Origin: CAVPHV01 sp963821095
GTDB lineage: Bacteria; Actinomycetota; Acidimicrobiia; Spongiisociales; UBA5794
DNA length: 64,000 bases
NCBI GenBank assembly: GCA_963821095.1
Contig: CAWGCJ010000015.1
Location: 1 to 64,000 of the forward strand
Direction of reading: 5' to 3'
This document shows positions 37,323 to 46,576 of the stretch, piece by piece. The position numbers were made by a program, and so were the translations under genes. How positions within the stretch are numbered: the stretch's first letter is position 1; each line of letters opens with the position of its first letter. Below the pieces are notes generated by a model. It did no database searches. It had not been told where the DNA came from and worked only from the letters and a program-made list of their open reading frames with translations.

Positions 37323-37347
37323 TTAGCCGGAGCCTGGCGACATGCGA

Positions 37348-37737
37348 CTAGCCGCTAACCGAGGTGGGCTCCACGACAACATTGAGCCGAACCTCGCCCG
37401 GTTGGCCCCACGGATAGGGGAACTTGCCGGTGTACTTCTCAGCGAGTTCATCGATCAGCCAGGTGCCGTCGTTGGTCAGTGCAATCACGGTGCCGCGGAT
37501 GGTGATATTGCGGTAGTTGTTGTCGACCGGGGTGAAGGACAGGGAGACGCGGGGATCGTTGCGAAGGTTGCGTGCCTTGATTCGACCTTCGGCAGTGCTG
37601 AATCGCAGCAGGTCACCGTCGCGTTTGATCCAAACGACCGACACCTGCGGTGAGCCGTCGGGGTTGAGGGTGCCGACGTGCACGAACACCGGGGTGTCGA
37701 GGAGTTCTTTGACGTCGTCGGGGAGTAGAACGCCCAT
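37348..37737 (-). CDS. PPOX-class (pyridoxamine oxidase-like) flavin/F420 protein
   Basis: This 129-residue split beta-barrel protein contains VFVHVGTLNPDGSPQVSVVW, LLRFSTAEGRIKARNLRNDP and RVSLSFTPVDNNYRNITIRG. These are the signatures of PPOX-class F420-dependent oxidoreductases of Actinobacteria. It lacks the longer C-terminus of true PdxH. The start is ATG 37737. The substrate is unknown. It is divergent from the SDR gene. Confidence 0.85.
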   Translation of the reverse strand: MGVLLPDDVKELLDTPVFVHVGTLNPDGSPQVSVVWIKRDGDLLRFSTAEGRIKARNLRNDPRVSLSFTPVDNNYRNITIRGTVIALTNDGTWLIDELAEKYTGKFPYPWGQPGEVRLNVVVEPTSVSG

Positions 37738-37815
37738 GCGCGGCCCTTCTGTGGATCGAAGGAGGGACGATACCGGTGACCCGTACACTGCGAGAGGTCG
37801 AGGCCGAGGAGGCTC

Positions 37816-38592
37816 ATGGAAACTGGATTGGCTGGCAAGGGTGTACTCGTCACGGGCGGCGCTGGTGGCATCGGCACCGCCGTCTCGCGGGCGTTTGCGG
37901 CTGAGGGCGCTCGGATCGCCGTTCACTACCGGACGTCTCGTGATGCTGCGGTGGCGTTGGCGGCCGAGATCAACGGGGTGGCGCTCGACGCCGACCTGAC
38001 CGTCGAGGCCGAGGCGGACCGCCTCGTGCCCCGTGCCATAGAAGCGCTCGGGCGGCTCGACGTGTGCGTTGCCAACGCCGGAGCGTGGCCGCCGGGCGAT
38101 CTTCCGGTGTGGAACCTGTCGCTGGATCGGTGGCGGGCGACCCTCGACGCCAACCTCACCGCAACGTTCCTGACGGTCCGCTCGTTCCTGCGCCATGCCA
38201 CCTCGACGGGAGTTGGGTCGGTCGTCATGATCGGCTCGACCGCAGGCATCTACGGCGAAGCCGGCCACGCCGACTACGCCGCAGCCAAAGGGGCGATCAT
38301 CACAGGTCTATTGCTCAGCGCCAAGAATGAGGCCGCCCTGATCGGTCCCGGAGTGCGCATCAACGCCGTCTCGCCGGGATGGACCGTGACTCCAATGATC
38401 GGCGACAAGGGCCTCGATGACGACCACGTCGCCAAAGTGACCGCGACCATGGCGCTGAAGAAGTTCGGCCGCCCCGAGGACGTCGCCGCCGCGGTGGTTG
38501 CGTTGGCCTCGGACGAAGTCTCCGGTCACGTGACCGGCCAGATTGTGACGGTCGCCGGCGGCATGGAAGGCCGCATCATCGCAACGGATTGA
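37816..38592 (+). CDS. Short-chain dehydrogenase/reductase
   Basis: This 258-residue classical SDR has the cofactor loop TGGAGGIG (residues 13-20), NAG in VANAGAWPP, the catalytic Ser in IGSTAG, and Tyr and Lys in YAAAKGA. An Arg after the second strand (HYRTSRD) suggests NADP preference. The end FGRPEDVAAAVVALASDEV is typical of FabG-like enzymes. The substrate cannot be told. ATG 37816 is close to a GAGG site. Confidence 0.88.
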   Translation: METGLAGKGVLVTGGAGGIGTAVSRAFAAEGARIAVHYRTSRDAAVALAAEINGVALDADLTVEAEADRLVPRAIEALGRLDVCVANAGAWPPGDLPVWNLSLDRWRATLDANLTATFLTVRSFLRHATSTGVGSVVMIGSTAGIYGEAGHADYAAAKGAIITGLLLSAKNEAALIGPGVRINAVSPGWTVTPMIGDKGLDDDHVAKVTATMALKKFGRPEDVAAAVVALASDEVSGHVTGQIVTVAGGMEGRIIATD

Positions 38593-38804
38593 GGTCGTGC
38601 AGAGGGCGACGGCCCCGCCGGAGAGGTGACGAGAGATAATGGCCGCGTCCGCCTATGGGCACTTTGGACCGAACAATTTGGTCCCTCGGGTGATGGGGTA
38701 AGTGGGAATCTTCCTTACTATCCCACACTACGGAGAGTGGCCAGGGACCTGCCGAACGTCGGCCGTCAGCGCTCACCGCAGTGTCAAGCTCTGGAGGAGT
38801 GGCG

Positions 38805-41531
38805 ATGAGAGCAAGTCGGCAGGGAACGGCCTACCGGTGGGGAATCGGACTTCTCGTGCTTGCCATGGGGTTCGTCATCGCAGCGATTCCGCCGTCCCCC
38901 TCCGCCGCCCAAGCCGAACCGCTCTCGGTCAAGTTCGGCACGGTCGCATTGAAATCGGCCGCAGATCTTGTGGTCGATCACGATGCCGGTCTTGTCTATG
39001 TGTCCCAGTTCGAAACCCTGGATATCAAGGTGATCGACCTGGCAACGGCCGACATTGTCAACACCTTCGCGCTGCTGGGGAATCCCGTCGGGATCGAGTT
39101 GTCGGCAGACGGTTCCGATCTCTATGTAGCTCTCTACAAGGAGGGCAAGGTCGCCGTGGTCGACACCACCAGCGGCGTCACCCACACGACATTCGACGTC
39201 AGGTCCAAGGCGCGCAGCGCCGAAACGTGGGAGGTGCTGCGGGTCGGAGACAGGCTCTTTGTTGCGAGTCTGTGGAGGGGCAAGGATCCCCACTTGGTGG
39301 CGATCAACCTCTCAACTGGGGTGTCGTGGCGCGTCGAAGGAACGGAAAAGGTGTACAACGAACCACGACTCGTGTGGGATGGCGACAGCATCCTCTATGC
39401 CGCCGACAGGGCTGGGCGCCTGGTCAGTCTTCTGGTCAACCGTCCCGGAATCCCGGTTGCCGCCACCAGCGTGGGCGATCACGGCAAACGGGTAGCTGCC
39501 AGTAGCGCTGCGGTCCTGACCGACAACGGCGATGTCCTCGATCCGCTTGACCATTCCGTCGTCCTCGAGTCGAGAGACGTGGGGTACCCGGCCAGGAACG
39601 AATCCGGCAGTACCTTCTACGTTGCGTCAGAGTTGCCCGATGGGGTGACTGCGGCGACATGGCGAAACCGAATCACTCGGTACCAGGGTCCGTTGTTTGA
39701 CTCGGCTCCTGCCTTCGTTACTAAGTGCAAGGTCCCCGAGGTAGTGGCCTTTGAAACCCTTCCAGGGGACGCGGGTTTTCTCATCCTCGGGGAGGACAGA
39801 CTCTGTGTTGCACGTCCCCTGCCGGGTCCCGTCGGTACCTGCGGCGGCCTAGCCCCGACTCTTGTCGGCAGTGACCGCGACGACTACATCGTGGCGACGA
39901 GCGAGGCCGACGTCATCATGGGCCTCGCGGGCGATGACAAGATTGAGGGCCTCAAGGGCCACGACGTGCTCTGCGGCGGCTCGGGCGATGACACTCTGAT
40001 CGGATCGCTCGGGGACGATCAGCTATACGGCGGCGGCGGCTCGGACGTATTGGACGGTGGGTTCGGCGATGATGTCCTCCGAGGGAGGACCGGAATCGAT
40101 ACCGCTCTCTTCGCCCCACGCAACCTGTTCCTCCCATTCAGCCACGTCGAGGTAGATCTAGCCGAGGGCGTCGCGACCGGCCTTGGTGAAGATTCGTTGA
40201 AGGATATCGAAAACCTGGTTGGGTCCGAGGGCAACGACCTTCTCTACGGCGACGCCGGCCCGAACGTCATCGATGGCTACAGCGGCAGCAATGTCATTCG
40301 TGGGCGGGGTGGGAGCGATCATCTCATCGGGTTCATCTTTGATGATGACCTCGCCGGCGGTGGCGGCAACGACGTCCTCGAAGGGGGCCGCGGCAATGAT
40401 CTTCTGTCGGGTGGCTACGGCGAGGACAGCCTGCTGGGTGGACATGGACTTGACGTCGCCGACTTCTCGTACAGCCCGGGCAAAGTCAAGGTGCAGTTGC
40501 GGTTCATGAGGGTCGAAGGCCCCGTCGACGATGAACTCGACGGTATCGAAGGAGCCATTGGCACCAAGTTCGCGGACTTCCTCGAGGGTGACGAGGGGGA
40601 CAACTCCTTTGAAGGTGGCAAGGGCTACGACCGGATCTATGGACTCAACGGGAATGACGTTCTCGACGGTGGACCCGGCGATGACTGGCTCGATGGCGGC
40701 TCGCATGACGATCGTCTGTGGGGCGGCGCAGGCGAGGACACCATGCGTGGCGACTCCGGCTCAGACCTGCTCGTGGGTGGCACCGAGGACGACGACATCA
40801 AGGGCGGCGCCGGCGACGATGACCTCGATGGAGGAGCCGGAAACGACCAACTGGTGGGAGACGATGGAGACGATCTTCTCCTGGGTGGTCCCGGCAATGA
40901 CCTGCTGCGCGGGAACGGGAACATCGATCTGTTGCTGGGTCAGGCCGGCGACGACACATTGATGGGCGGCGGCATGGTCGATGCCGCGTCGTACGAACTG
41001 GCGAAGGGGCCGATCGTCGCTTCTCTCGACGACGGCCGCGGGAATGGCGAGGGTCGCGACGAATATGTCGACATCGAGGCGCTGGTCGGTTCGCACACCG
41101 CAGACACCCTGACGGGCGACAAGAAGGGCAACATCCTCATTGGCCTCAGTGGAGCGGACGAACTGTGGGGCGGAGCTGGAACCGACGATCTCTATGGCGA
41201 AGAGGACGACGATGTGCTCTACGGAGAGGCGAACAACGACTTCTTGCACGGCGGCGATGGTGTCGATGAGCTGAATGGGGGATCACACGTCGATCAATGC
41301 GTCGAGGGGGAGATCCTCGATAGTTGCGAGTACATCGCCGGGGTCAAAGGGGTCCTGTTTTTCCTCGACCAGCAGCGCGCCAACGGCTATCGAGCCGTGT
41401 TTCGGGAGCGCCTCGCCGAGTGGGAGCGATCGGCCCCCGAACGCACGAGACCCGTCGTCGGCTTGAGGAACATGGCCGCGCCTATGCTCGGCGAGTCATT
41501 GTTGCCAGCGAGTCCGAAGGGGATGCGATGA
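38805..41531 (+). CDS. Secreted protein with N-terminal beta-propeller and RTX calcium-binding repeats
   Basis: The product has 908 residues. The signal peptide spans residues 1-36 (basic start, a hydrophobic run GLLVLAMGFVIAAIP, end SAAQA). Residues 40-340 form YncE-like beta-propeller repeats (DLVVDHDAGLVYVSQFETL, GIELSADGSDLYVALY). From about residue 365 there are more than 15 hemolysin-type nonapeptide units such as GGSGDDTLIGSLGDDQLYGG, which fold into a calcium-bound beta-roll. No enzymatic domain is apparent, so this is probably a surface or exported structural/adhesive protein. GGAGG precedes ATG 38805. The stop overlaps the next start (ATGA). Confidence 0.87.
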   Translation: MRASRQGTAYRWGIGLLVLAMGFVIAAIPPSPSAAQAEPLSVKFGTVALKSAADLVVDHDAGLVYVSQFETLDIKVIDLATADIVNTFALLGNPVGIELSADGSDLYVALYKEGKVAVVDTTSGVTHTTFDVRSKARSAETWEVLRVGDRLFVASLWRGKDPHLVAINLSTGVSWRVEGTEKVYNEPRLVWDGDSILYAADRAGRLVSLLVNRPGIPVAATSVGDHGKRVAASSAAVLTDNGDVLDPLDHSVVLESRDVGYPARNESGSTFYVASELPDGVTAATWRNRITRYQGPLFDSAPAFVTKCKVPEVVAFETLPGDAGFLILGEDRLCVARPLPGPVGTCGGLAPTLVGSDRDDYIVATSEADVIMGLAGDDKIEGLKGHDVLCGGSGDDTLIGSLGDDQLYGGGGSDVLDGGFGDDVLRGRTGIDTALFAPRNLFLPFSHVEVDLAEGVATGLGEDSLKDIENLVGSEGNDLLYGDAGPNVIDGYSGSNVIRGRGGSDHLIGFIFDDDLAGGGGNDVLEGGRGNDLLSGGYGEDSLLGGHGLDVADFSYSPGKVKVQLRFMRVEGPVDDELDGIEGAIGTKFADFLEGDEGDNSFEGGKGYDRIYGLNGNDVLDGGPGDDWLDGGSHDDRLWGGAGEDTMRGDSGSDLLVGGTEDDDIKGGAGDDDLDGGAGNDQLVGDDGDDLLLGGPGNDLLRGNGNIDLLLGQAGDDTLMGGGMVDAASYELAKGPIVASLDDGRGNGEGRDEYVDIEALVGSHTADTLTGDKKGNILIGLSGADELWGGAGTDDLYGEEDDDVLYGEANNDFLHGGDGVDELNGGSHVDQCVEGEILDSCEYIAGVKGVLFFLDQQRANGYRAVFRERLAEWERSAPERTRPVVGLRNMAAPMLGESLLPASPKGMR

Positions 41532-42289
41532 GCACGGAGAACTACGAGATCATGATGGCCGTGTTCCCCACCGAGGACGGGGCCCAGGGCGCCGGCGATG
41601 CGTTGGACGACATGGCAAAGACGGATGCCATCCAGATTGTCGATGCAGCCATTTTGGTACGCGACGCCAATGGCAAGACCTCAGTTGAGCAACACTCACT
41701 GCCCAGCGTCGGGAAGGGTGCCAAGTGGGGCGCCATCATCGGCGGCGTTGTGGGTCTCATCTTCCCGCCCAGCATCATCGGCGCCGCCGCGCTCGGCGCC
41801 GGGATTGGAGCCGGCAGTGCCGCCCTCGCCGATTGGGCTCTGAAGTCCGATGACCTGAAGGAAGCCGCCGAGCAGCTTGCACCCGGGACATCGGCCTTTG
41901 TAGCCGTTGTCGAGAACACCTGGGCTGAGAAGGTCAACACCGCCATGGCCGGCTACTCCAAGCTCAGCGAGCATGCCCTCGACGCCGATGCGGCAATCCG
42001 CCTCGGCGTTATCACCGACGACGACGGCAACGTGGCCGAGTACGGCAAGGCCACCGCGGTGGACCCGGACACGGGTGAGCGGGTCGTGGCCGGGACGATG
42101 ACGGCTGCGGATGCCGCCACTGGAGATGTTGTGTCAGTCGGTGGTGAGATTGATGCGGATCCGACCACCGGCCACGTGACCGCCGGTGAGTACGTGGCGA
42201 CCGGCAACGTGGCCGATGTCGACGACCACGGGGATGACGCCGCCAGCGCCAGCGACGAGAGCGATACCGGCACGCCCGAGGCCACCTGA
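41528..42289 (+). CDS. DUF1269 family protein
   Basis: The product has 253 residues. The core is the DUF1269 pattern: IMMAVFPTEDGAQGAGDALD, then ILVRDANGKTSVEQ, and the glycine-zipper membrane-like stretch WGAIIGGVVGLIFPPSIIGA. That is followed by a helix (LKEAAEQLAPGTSAFVAVVE). An acidic C-terminal tail of about 90 residues is low complexity and degenerate (DPTTGHVTAGEYVATGN). It shares an ATGA overlap with the RTX gene. Its function is unknown; members are often stress-linked. Confidence 0.82.
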   Translation: MSTENYEIMMAVFPTEDGAQGAGDALDDMAKTDAIQIVDAAILVRDANGKTSVEQHSLPSVGKGAKWGAIIGGVVGLIFPPSIIGAAALGAGIGAGSAALADWALKSDDLKEAAEQLAPGTSAFVAVVENTWAEKVNTAMAGYSKLSEHALDADAAIRLGVITDDDGNVAEYGKATAVDPDTGERVVAGTMTAADAATGDVVSVGGEIDADPTTGHVTAGEYVATGNVADVDDHGDDAASASDESDTGTPEAT

Positions 42290-42341
42290 GACGAGCCAAA
42301 CGGATTGATGTAGTGCGCCCGCAGGAGCGCACCGGTTGCCG

Positions 42342-42776
42342 CTACTGGATGCAGAACTCGTTGCCTTCGGGGTCCTGCATCACAACCCAGTACTCGCCGC
42401 GCTGATCGACGGCGCCGAGGTTGGTCGCCCCGATGGCGACGAGGCGTTCCACCGCGGTGTCGACGAGTCCCTTCCGCGCTTCGACCGGGGTTTCGTGGCC
42501 GCCGCCGAGGTTGATGTCGAGGTGCATCCGGTTCTTGGCGACCTTGGCCTCGGGTACCCGTTGGAAGAAAAAGCGGGGTCCGACGCCGTCGGGATCTACG
42601 AGGGCACGGGCGTCGTTCCAGTTCTCCTCGGGGATCTCCATCGCTCTCGCCCATTCGTCCCACGAGTCGAAGCCTTCGGGAGGCGGCTGGACGATGTAGC
42701 CCAGCGCCTCGGCCCAGAAGTCGGCGTGCGCCGCCGGGTCTTTGCTGTCGAACGTCACCTGGAAACTCGCCGCCAT
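42342..42776 (-). CDS. VOC-family glyoxalase-like protein
   Basis: This 144-residue vicinal-oxygen-chelate fold protein opens with FQVTFDSKDPAAHADFWAEA, a hallmark of the glyoxalase-like Glyoxalase_6 group in Actinobacteria. RMHLDINLGG supplies a His, and VVMQDPEGNEFCIQ is the typical C-terminus with the metal-binding Glu. The function is unknown; related proteins act in resistance or small-molecule modification. The first codons are part of a direct repeat found again at 44218. Confidence 0.8.
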   Translation of the reverse strand: MAASFQVTFDSKDPAAHADFWAEALGYIVQPPPEGFDSWDEWARAMEIPEENWNDARALVDPDGVGPRFFFQRVPEAKVAKNRMHLDINLGGGHETPVEARKGLVDTAVERLVAIGATNLGAVDQRGEYWVVMQDPEGNEFCIQ

Positions 42777-42844
42777 GGGATCGCCTCTCTCGCGTGCACA
42801 CAGCCTGCCTCCGATGAGCATTGCTGTCCAGAGGATGCCCGACG
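42769..42844. repeat. Direct repeat copy A flanking the orphan gene
   Basis: About 75 bases, roughly 80% identical to 44218-44291 in the same orientation. Shared blocks are GCCATGGGA, GTGCACA and GATGAGCATTG, followed by TGTCCAGAGGATGC and CGACG. It spans the VOC start codon and a truncated copy of the aminotransferase 5' end. Confidence 0.75.
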
Positions 42845-42959
42845 TAGCTGCGGCCGGTGGCCGACCAGCGCCGCACCGGTTCGACGTCCCACTGGTGCTA
42901 TCGCTGCCCATTTTGGCGTGTGCAGTGTAGGTTCGAGAGGAGCTCGAAACTGGAGAGAC

Positions 42960-44207
42960 ATGAGCGATTCTGCCGAAGCCACCGACGATTCGACACCGAA
43001 GGATGGGCCACAACTCAAGGCTCTGAAGGAGGTCCAGGCGTTCAAGGATGCCTTTGCGGCGTTGACCCCTGGCGTTCCTACAGAGGTAGACAAGGGAACA
43101 ATCGACTACTCGGACGGCGAGACGGTCGCTGGCGCGCTGCTCGTTCACCATGCGATCAGAAGGGCCGCCGCAAATCTCGTCGAGAGTGTGGTGACCAAGG
43201 TCCCCGAGGGGGGGCGGGTCGTGTTGCTGCAATCCCTCCAGCAAGCCGCGCCTTCCTATGTGTCCACGTTTGTCCAGGCGCGGATCATTGACCTCACGGC
43301 GCGTGCCCGGACCGTCGCTGCAGGCCTCGAGACTCCCCCCGCCGGAAAGGACGGTCAAGGCGGGGATATGGTCATCAAGAGCTTCGGGGTTGATCCCATC
43401 GTTGGAGGAGCAGTCGCAGCTGCAGCCGGAGGCGTGGTCGATCTGCTCATTGCTGCAACACAGTCGAGTATCACGATTCGCGAGACGGCAGTGGAGGTGA
43501 GGCGTGCGGCTTTGATCGCGCCGATTATCGACAGGCTGTCTGACAACAAACGCGTTGTTGCGGTGGACACTGTCCTCACCCTGACGAAGGAGAACCCAGT
43601 CGTCGCCTCGCTTTTGGGGCTGCTGGAACAAAGGAACCGGCTCTTTGCCGCCGCGATGTGGACCCGTACGCATCTCGTCGACGGTGAGTTTGCCCGACTG
43701 GTGGCAGAGCTGACGGCACAACTGACCCTCCTGCGGGCTGCTCATGCTGAGGCGGAGGAAGGCGAGCGCGCCAGGCTGGAGGGAGACATCCTGGCCGCTG
43801 AATCCCGACGTGCCGGCATCCAGGATCGGATCGATCTCGGGACCTACCGGGCCGACCTTGCCGATGCCACGGTCTCGGCCATTGACGCCTTCGTAGCATC
43901 GGTCTCGACCGGCGGCGACGATAGCGATGCGCCGTTGATGACGGCAGCTCTGCGCGCCTCTCTCGAGGAGACCGACTTCCTCCTCTATGTGGAGGCCGCG
44001 AACGCGGGCGGCGGTTCTTTGTGGAAGAAGACCCTTGGTCCCGATGCGGCACTGCATCAGGGCGGCATCGCCGTCCCATGGATCCTCTTCAAGGGAAGCG
44101 GGGAAGTTGCGGCGGGAGGTGTCGAGGTGGTGCTCAGCTCCCAGGCAACCAAGCCCGATCAGCCGGTCAAGCTGAATGAGGCAACCGCAACCAGCATCAC
44201 CACGTAG
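42960..44207 (+). CDS. Protein of unknown function (orphan between direct repeats)
   Basis: The product has 415 residues and I do not recognise it. It is mostly helical. A first conserved-looking part has YSDGETVAGALLVHHAIRRA and VVLLQSLQQAAPSYVSTFVQ. A hydrophobic Ala/Gly segment, DPIVGGAVAAAAGGVVDLLI, could insert in a membrane. Next comes a coiled-coil-like stretch (LVAELTAQLTLLRAAHAEAE), then a beta-rich end. No signal peptide is present. ATG 42960 follows GGAGAGAC. The gene is enclosed by two direct repeats about 1.4 kb apart, which suggests insertion between the VOC gene and the aminotransferase. Confidence 0.7.
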   Translation: MSDSAEATDDSTPKDGPQLKALKEVQAFKDAFAALTPGVPTEVDKGTIDYSDGETVAGALLVHHAIRRAAANLVESVVTKVPEGGRVVLLQSLQQAAPSYVSTFVQARIIDLTARARTVAAGLETPPAGKDGQGGDMVIKSFGVDPIVGGAVAAAAGGVVDLLIAATQSSITIRETAVEVRRAALIAPIIDRLSDNKRVVAVDTVLTLTKENPVVASLLGLLEQRNRLFAAAMWTRTHLVDGEFARLVAELTAQLTLLRAAHAEAEEGERARLEGDILAAESRRAGIQDRIDLGTYRADLADATVSAIDAFVASVSTGGDDSDAPLMTAALRASLEETDFLLYVEAANAGGGSLWKKTLGPDAALHQGGIAVPWILFKGSGEVAAGGVEVVLSSQATKPDQPVKLNEATATSITT

Positions 44208-44217
44208 CGCGTAACTC

Positions 44218-44291
44218 GCTGCCATGGGACCATTTCTCTTGTGCACATACACTGCCCTCGATGAGCATTGATGTCCAGAGGATGCGCGACG
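44218..44291. repeat. Direct repeat copy B flanking the orphan gene
   Basis: This copy matches 42769-42844. It spans the intergenic region and the first codons of the aminotransferase gene and retains the first four VOC codons (MAAS) in antisense. Confidence 0.75.
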
Positions 44292-45448
44292 AGACACCCG
44301 GCTGCGCCCATGTCATTCACTTGAACAATGCCGGCTGCTCGCTGCCGCCCCAGGTGGTGCTGGATGCCACCGTCGGCTTCCTCGAGGAAGAGGCCACGGC
44401 TGGTGGCTACGAGACGGCCGAAGCCCGCGGGGAGGACCTCGAAGCCACGTACGACTCGGCAGCGACACTGCTCGGCGCCGACCCCGGCGAGATCGCGGTC
44501 ACCGACAGCGCGACCCGGGCTTGGGACATCGCCTTTGCCTCGCTGCAACTGGGAGAAGGCGACCGCATCCTCACGACGACCAGTGAGTACGGGGCCAACT
44601 ACATCGCCTACCTGCAATTGGCCCAGCGCGACGGCGTCGTGATCGATGTCGTGCCCGACATGGCGACGGGCGAGATCGATGTTGCGGCTCTCGCCGACAT
44701 GATCGACGACCGGGTCAGGCTGATCTCGATCAACCACATCCCGACCAACGGTGGCTTGGTCAATCCCGCCGCTGCGGTGGGGAGGGTCGCCAACGCGGCC
44801 GGCATCCCCTACTTGCTCGATGCTTGCCAGTCGGTAGGCCAGGTTCCCGTCGACGTCAGCGACATTGGATGTGACTATCTCTCTGTGACCGGGCGCAAGT
44901 TCCTGCGCGGCCCCCGCGGCACCGGCCTGTTGTTCATGCGGCGAGAGATTCTCGAGACTCTCGAACCCGCCGTACTCGACCTGTGGGGCGCCACGTGGGT
45001 CGCTGCCGATCGCTACGAGGTGCGTCCTGATGCCCGGAGATTCGAACTCTGGGAGATGAACCTGGCCGCCAAGCTCGGGCTCCGGACTGCCATCGACTAC
45101 GCCATGGCGGTTGGCCTGGAGGCGATTTGGGATCGCGTTCAGTCGCTGGGAGCGGGCTTGCGGCAACGGCTGCGGGCGATCGATGGGGTCACCGTCCACG
45201 ATGTCGGCTCAGTCCAGGGGGCGATTGTCACCTTCACCGTCGATGGATACGCCCCCGACGAGGTGAAGGCGGCGTTGCGGCGAGCCGGGATCAACGTGTC
45301 GACGGTCACGCCGGATTCGGCTCGGCTCGACATGGAAGGCCGTGGACTGGACGGCCTGGTTCGGGCCTCGGTGCACTACTTCAACACCGACGCCGAACTC
45401 GACGCCTGCGCTGCCGTTGTCGCCGGCCTCGTCACAGCCGCCTCCTAG
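44261..45448 (+). CDS. Class V aminotransferase (cysteine desulfurase/EgtE-like fold)
   Basis: This 395-residue PLP enzyme of fold type I has HLNNAGCSLPPQVVLDA at the N-terminus, DACQSVGQVPVDVSDIGCDY for the cofactor Asp, and SVTGRKFLRGPRGTGLL with the Schiff-base Lys. The NNAG start and GRKFLRGPRG loop resemble EgtE-type C-S lyases and related aminotransferases rather than SufS. No substrate call is safe. The end overlaps the convergent LCP gene by four bases. Confidence 0.88.
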   Translation: MSIDVQRMRDETPGCAHVIHLNNAGCSLPPQVVLDATVGFLEEEATAGGYETAEARGEDLEATYDSAATLLGADPGEIAVTDSATRAWDIAFASLQLGEGDRILTTTSEYGANYIAYLQLAQRDGVVIDVVPDMATGEIDVAALADMIDDRVRLISINHIPTNGGLVNPAAAVGRVANAAGIPYLLDACQSVGQVPVDVSDIGCDYLSVTGRKFLRGPRGTGLLFMRREILETLEPAVLDLWGATWVAADRYEVRPDARRFELWEMNLAAKLGLRTAIDYAMAVGLEAIWDRVQSLGAGLRQRLRAIDGVTVHDVGSVQGAIVTFTVDGYAPDEVKAALRRAGINVSTVTPDSARLDMEGRGLDGLVRASVHYFNTDAELDACAAVVAGLVTAAS

Positions 45449-46461
45449 GAGGGGAAGGGATCGCCGTTGATGAAGGCGGTGAGCACCTCTTCGGCGTCGG
45501 GCTGCACCATGATCACATACGACCGTCCGCCCTCACTGTAATTCTTCACCGGCAAGGTCGCGGTGTGGATGGTCGATCGGTTCAGGCTCAGCGCTGAGCG
45601 CCCCAGATCCAGGATCACGCCTGCGCTCAGTCCCTCATCAGCCCGAATCTGCTCGGCGAAGGTCGAGGCGAAGCTCGGCGCGTTGAACGCGCTCGATGGC
45701 GAGGCCGCCTGGTCGAACACGGCGAGCAGGAGGGCTTGTTGGCGGCCGGTGCGGCCGATGTCACCGCTGCCGTCGGTGTCCCACGAACCGTCGCAATTCT
45801 CCTGATAGCTGCGAGACCGGACGTAGGCGACGGCCATCTCGCCGTCGAGCGTTTGGCTCCCGGCCTCGGTCACAAACCCAGACTTCGTGTCGCGTGCCGC
45901 ACACTCGAAGTCGATCTTGACGCCACCCAACGAGTCGACCACTGCGGCGAAGCCGACGAAGTCGATCTCGACGTAGTGGTTCACTGCGACACCGGTGACG
46001 TCTTGCACGGTCTCGACCAGCAGATCGGGACCACCGATGACGTAGGCGGTGTTGATGCGGTTGGTCGGGGCTTCGTCGAAGTCGACCTTGAGGTCCCGGG
46101 GAATTGAGAGGAGTTGGGCACCCTCACCGGGAACGAAGTGGACGAGCATGATGACGTCGGTGCGTGACCCGCTGAAATTGCCGAAGTTCTCGAAATCATC
46201 AGGCAGGTTCTCGCGGGAGTCGGTCCCGACCATGAGGATGTTGCGGGGTCCGCCGTCCGCCGCCTGGAGCGAAGTGAGTTCGCTGGCCGGGATCCGCTCG
46301 ATCTTCGAGTCGGTCCACCAGATGAAGGCGATCGCGGCAAACACCGCGAGCACGGCGAGGATCAGGATGGCGAGCACGATGCGCAGCGCCCATTTGCGGC
46401 CGGTCCGCTTGGGAGCGGGGGCCGGCGGTTCGGGGCGTGCCGGGATTTCGGTGGTGACCAA
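45445..46461 (-). CDS. LytR-CpsA-Psr (LCP) family cell-wall ligase
   Basis: The product has 338 residues. A Pro-rich cytoplasmic start is followed by a membrane helix (about residues 25-50, IVLAILILAVLAVFAAIAFI). The LCP domain carries RNILMVGTDSRENLPDD, SRTDVIMLVHFVPG and LLSIPRDLKVDF, whose Arg and Asp residues bind the lipid pyrophosphate. Later come RINTAYVIGG and YVRSRSYQENCDGSWDTDG. By family it attaches anionic glycopolymers to peptidoglycan outside the membrane. The TTG start at 46461 has GGGAG upstream. Confidence 0.92.
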   Translation of the reverse strand: MVTTEIPARPEPPAPAPKRTGRKWALRIVLAILILAVLAVFAAIAFIWWTDSKIERIPASELTSLQAADGGPRNILMVGTDSRENLPDDFENFGNFSGSRTDVIMLVHFVPGEGAQLLSIPRDLKVDFDEAPTNRINTAYVIGGPDLLVETVQDVTGVAVNHYVEIDFVGFAAVVDSLGGVKIDFECAARDTKSGFVTEAGSQTLDGEMAVAYVRSRSYQENCDGSWDTDGSGDIGRTGRQQALLLAVFDQAASPSSAFNAPSFASTFAEQIRADEGLSAGVILDLGRSALSLNRSTIHTATLPVKNYSEGGRSYVIMVQPDAEEVLTAFINGDPFPS

Positions 46462-46576
46462 GGAAGACTCCCAGAAGGTGGGGGGTGCAGGGGGTAGCCT
46501 GCAGTCTACCGGCGTCGGGCGCTATGGGAGTGTTTGGCCCGGGTGGAACCTGACGATGGGCGAGTACTCTGGCGCG

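Noticed and set aside
38702..39505. Open frame overlapping the start of the RTX gene in another frame
   Set aside because: It is Arg/Gly/Ser-rich shadow sequence without motifs; the RTX frame has a signal peptide and ribosome site.
42336..42959. Upstream extension of the 415-residue orphan gene
   Set aside because: It runs antisense through the conserved VOC protein; a GGAGAG site before ATG 42960 fixes the start.
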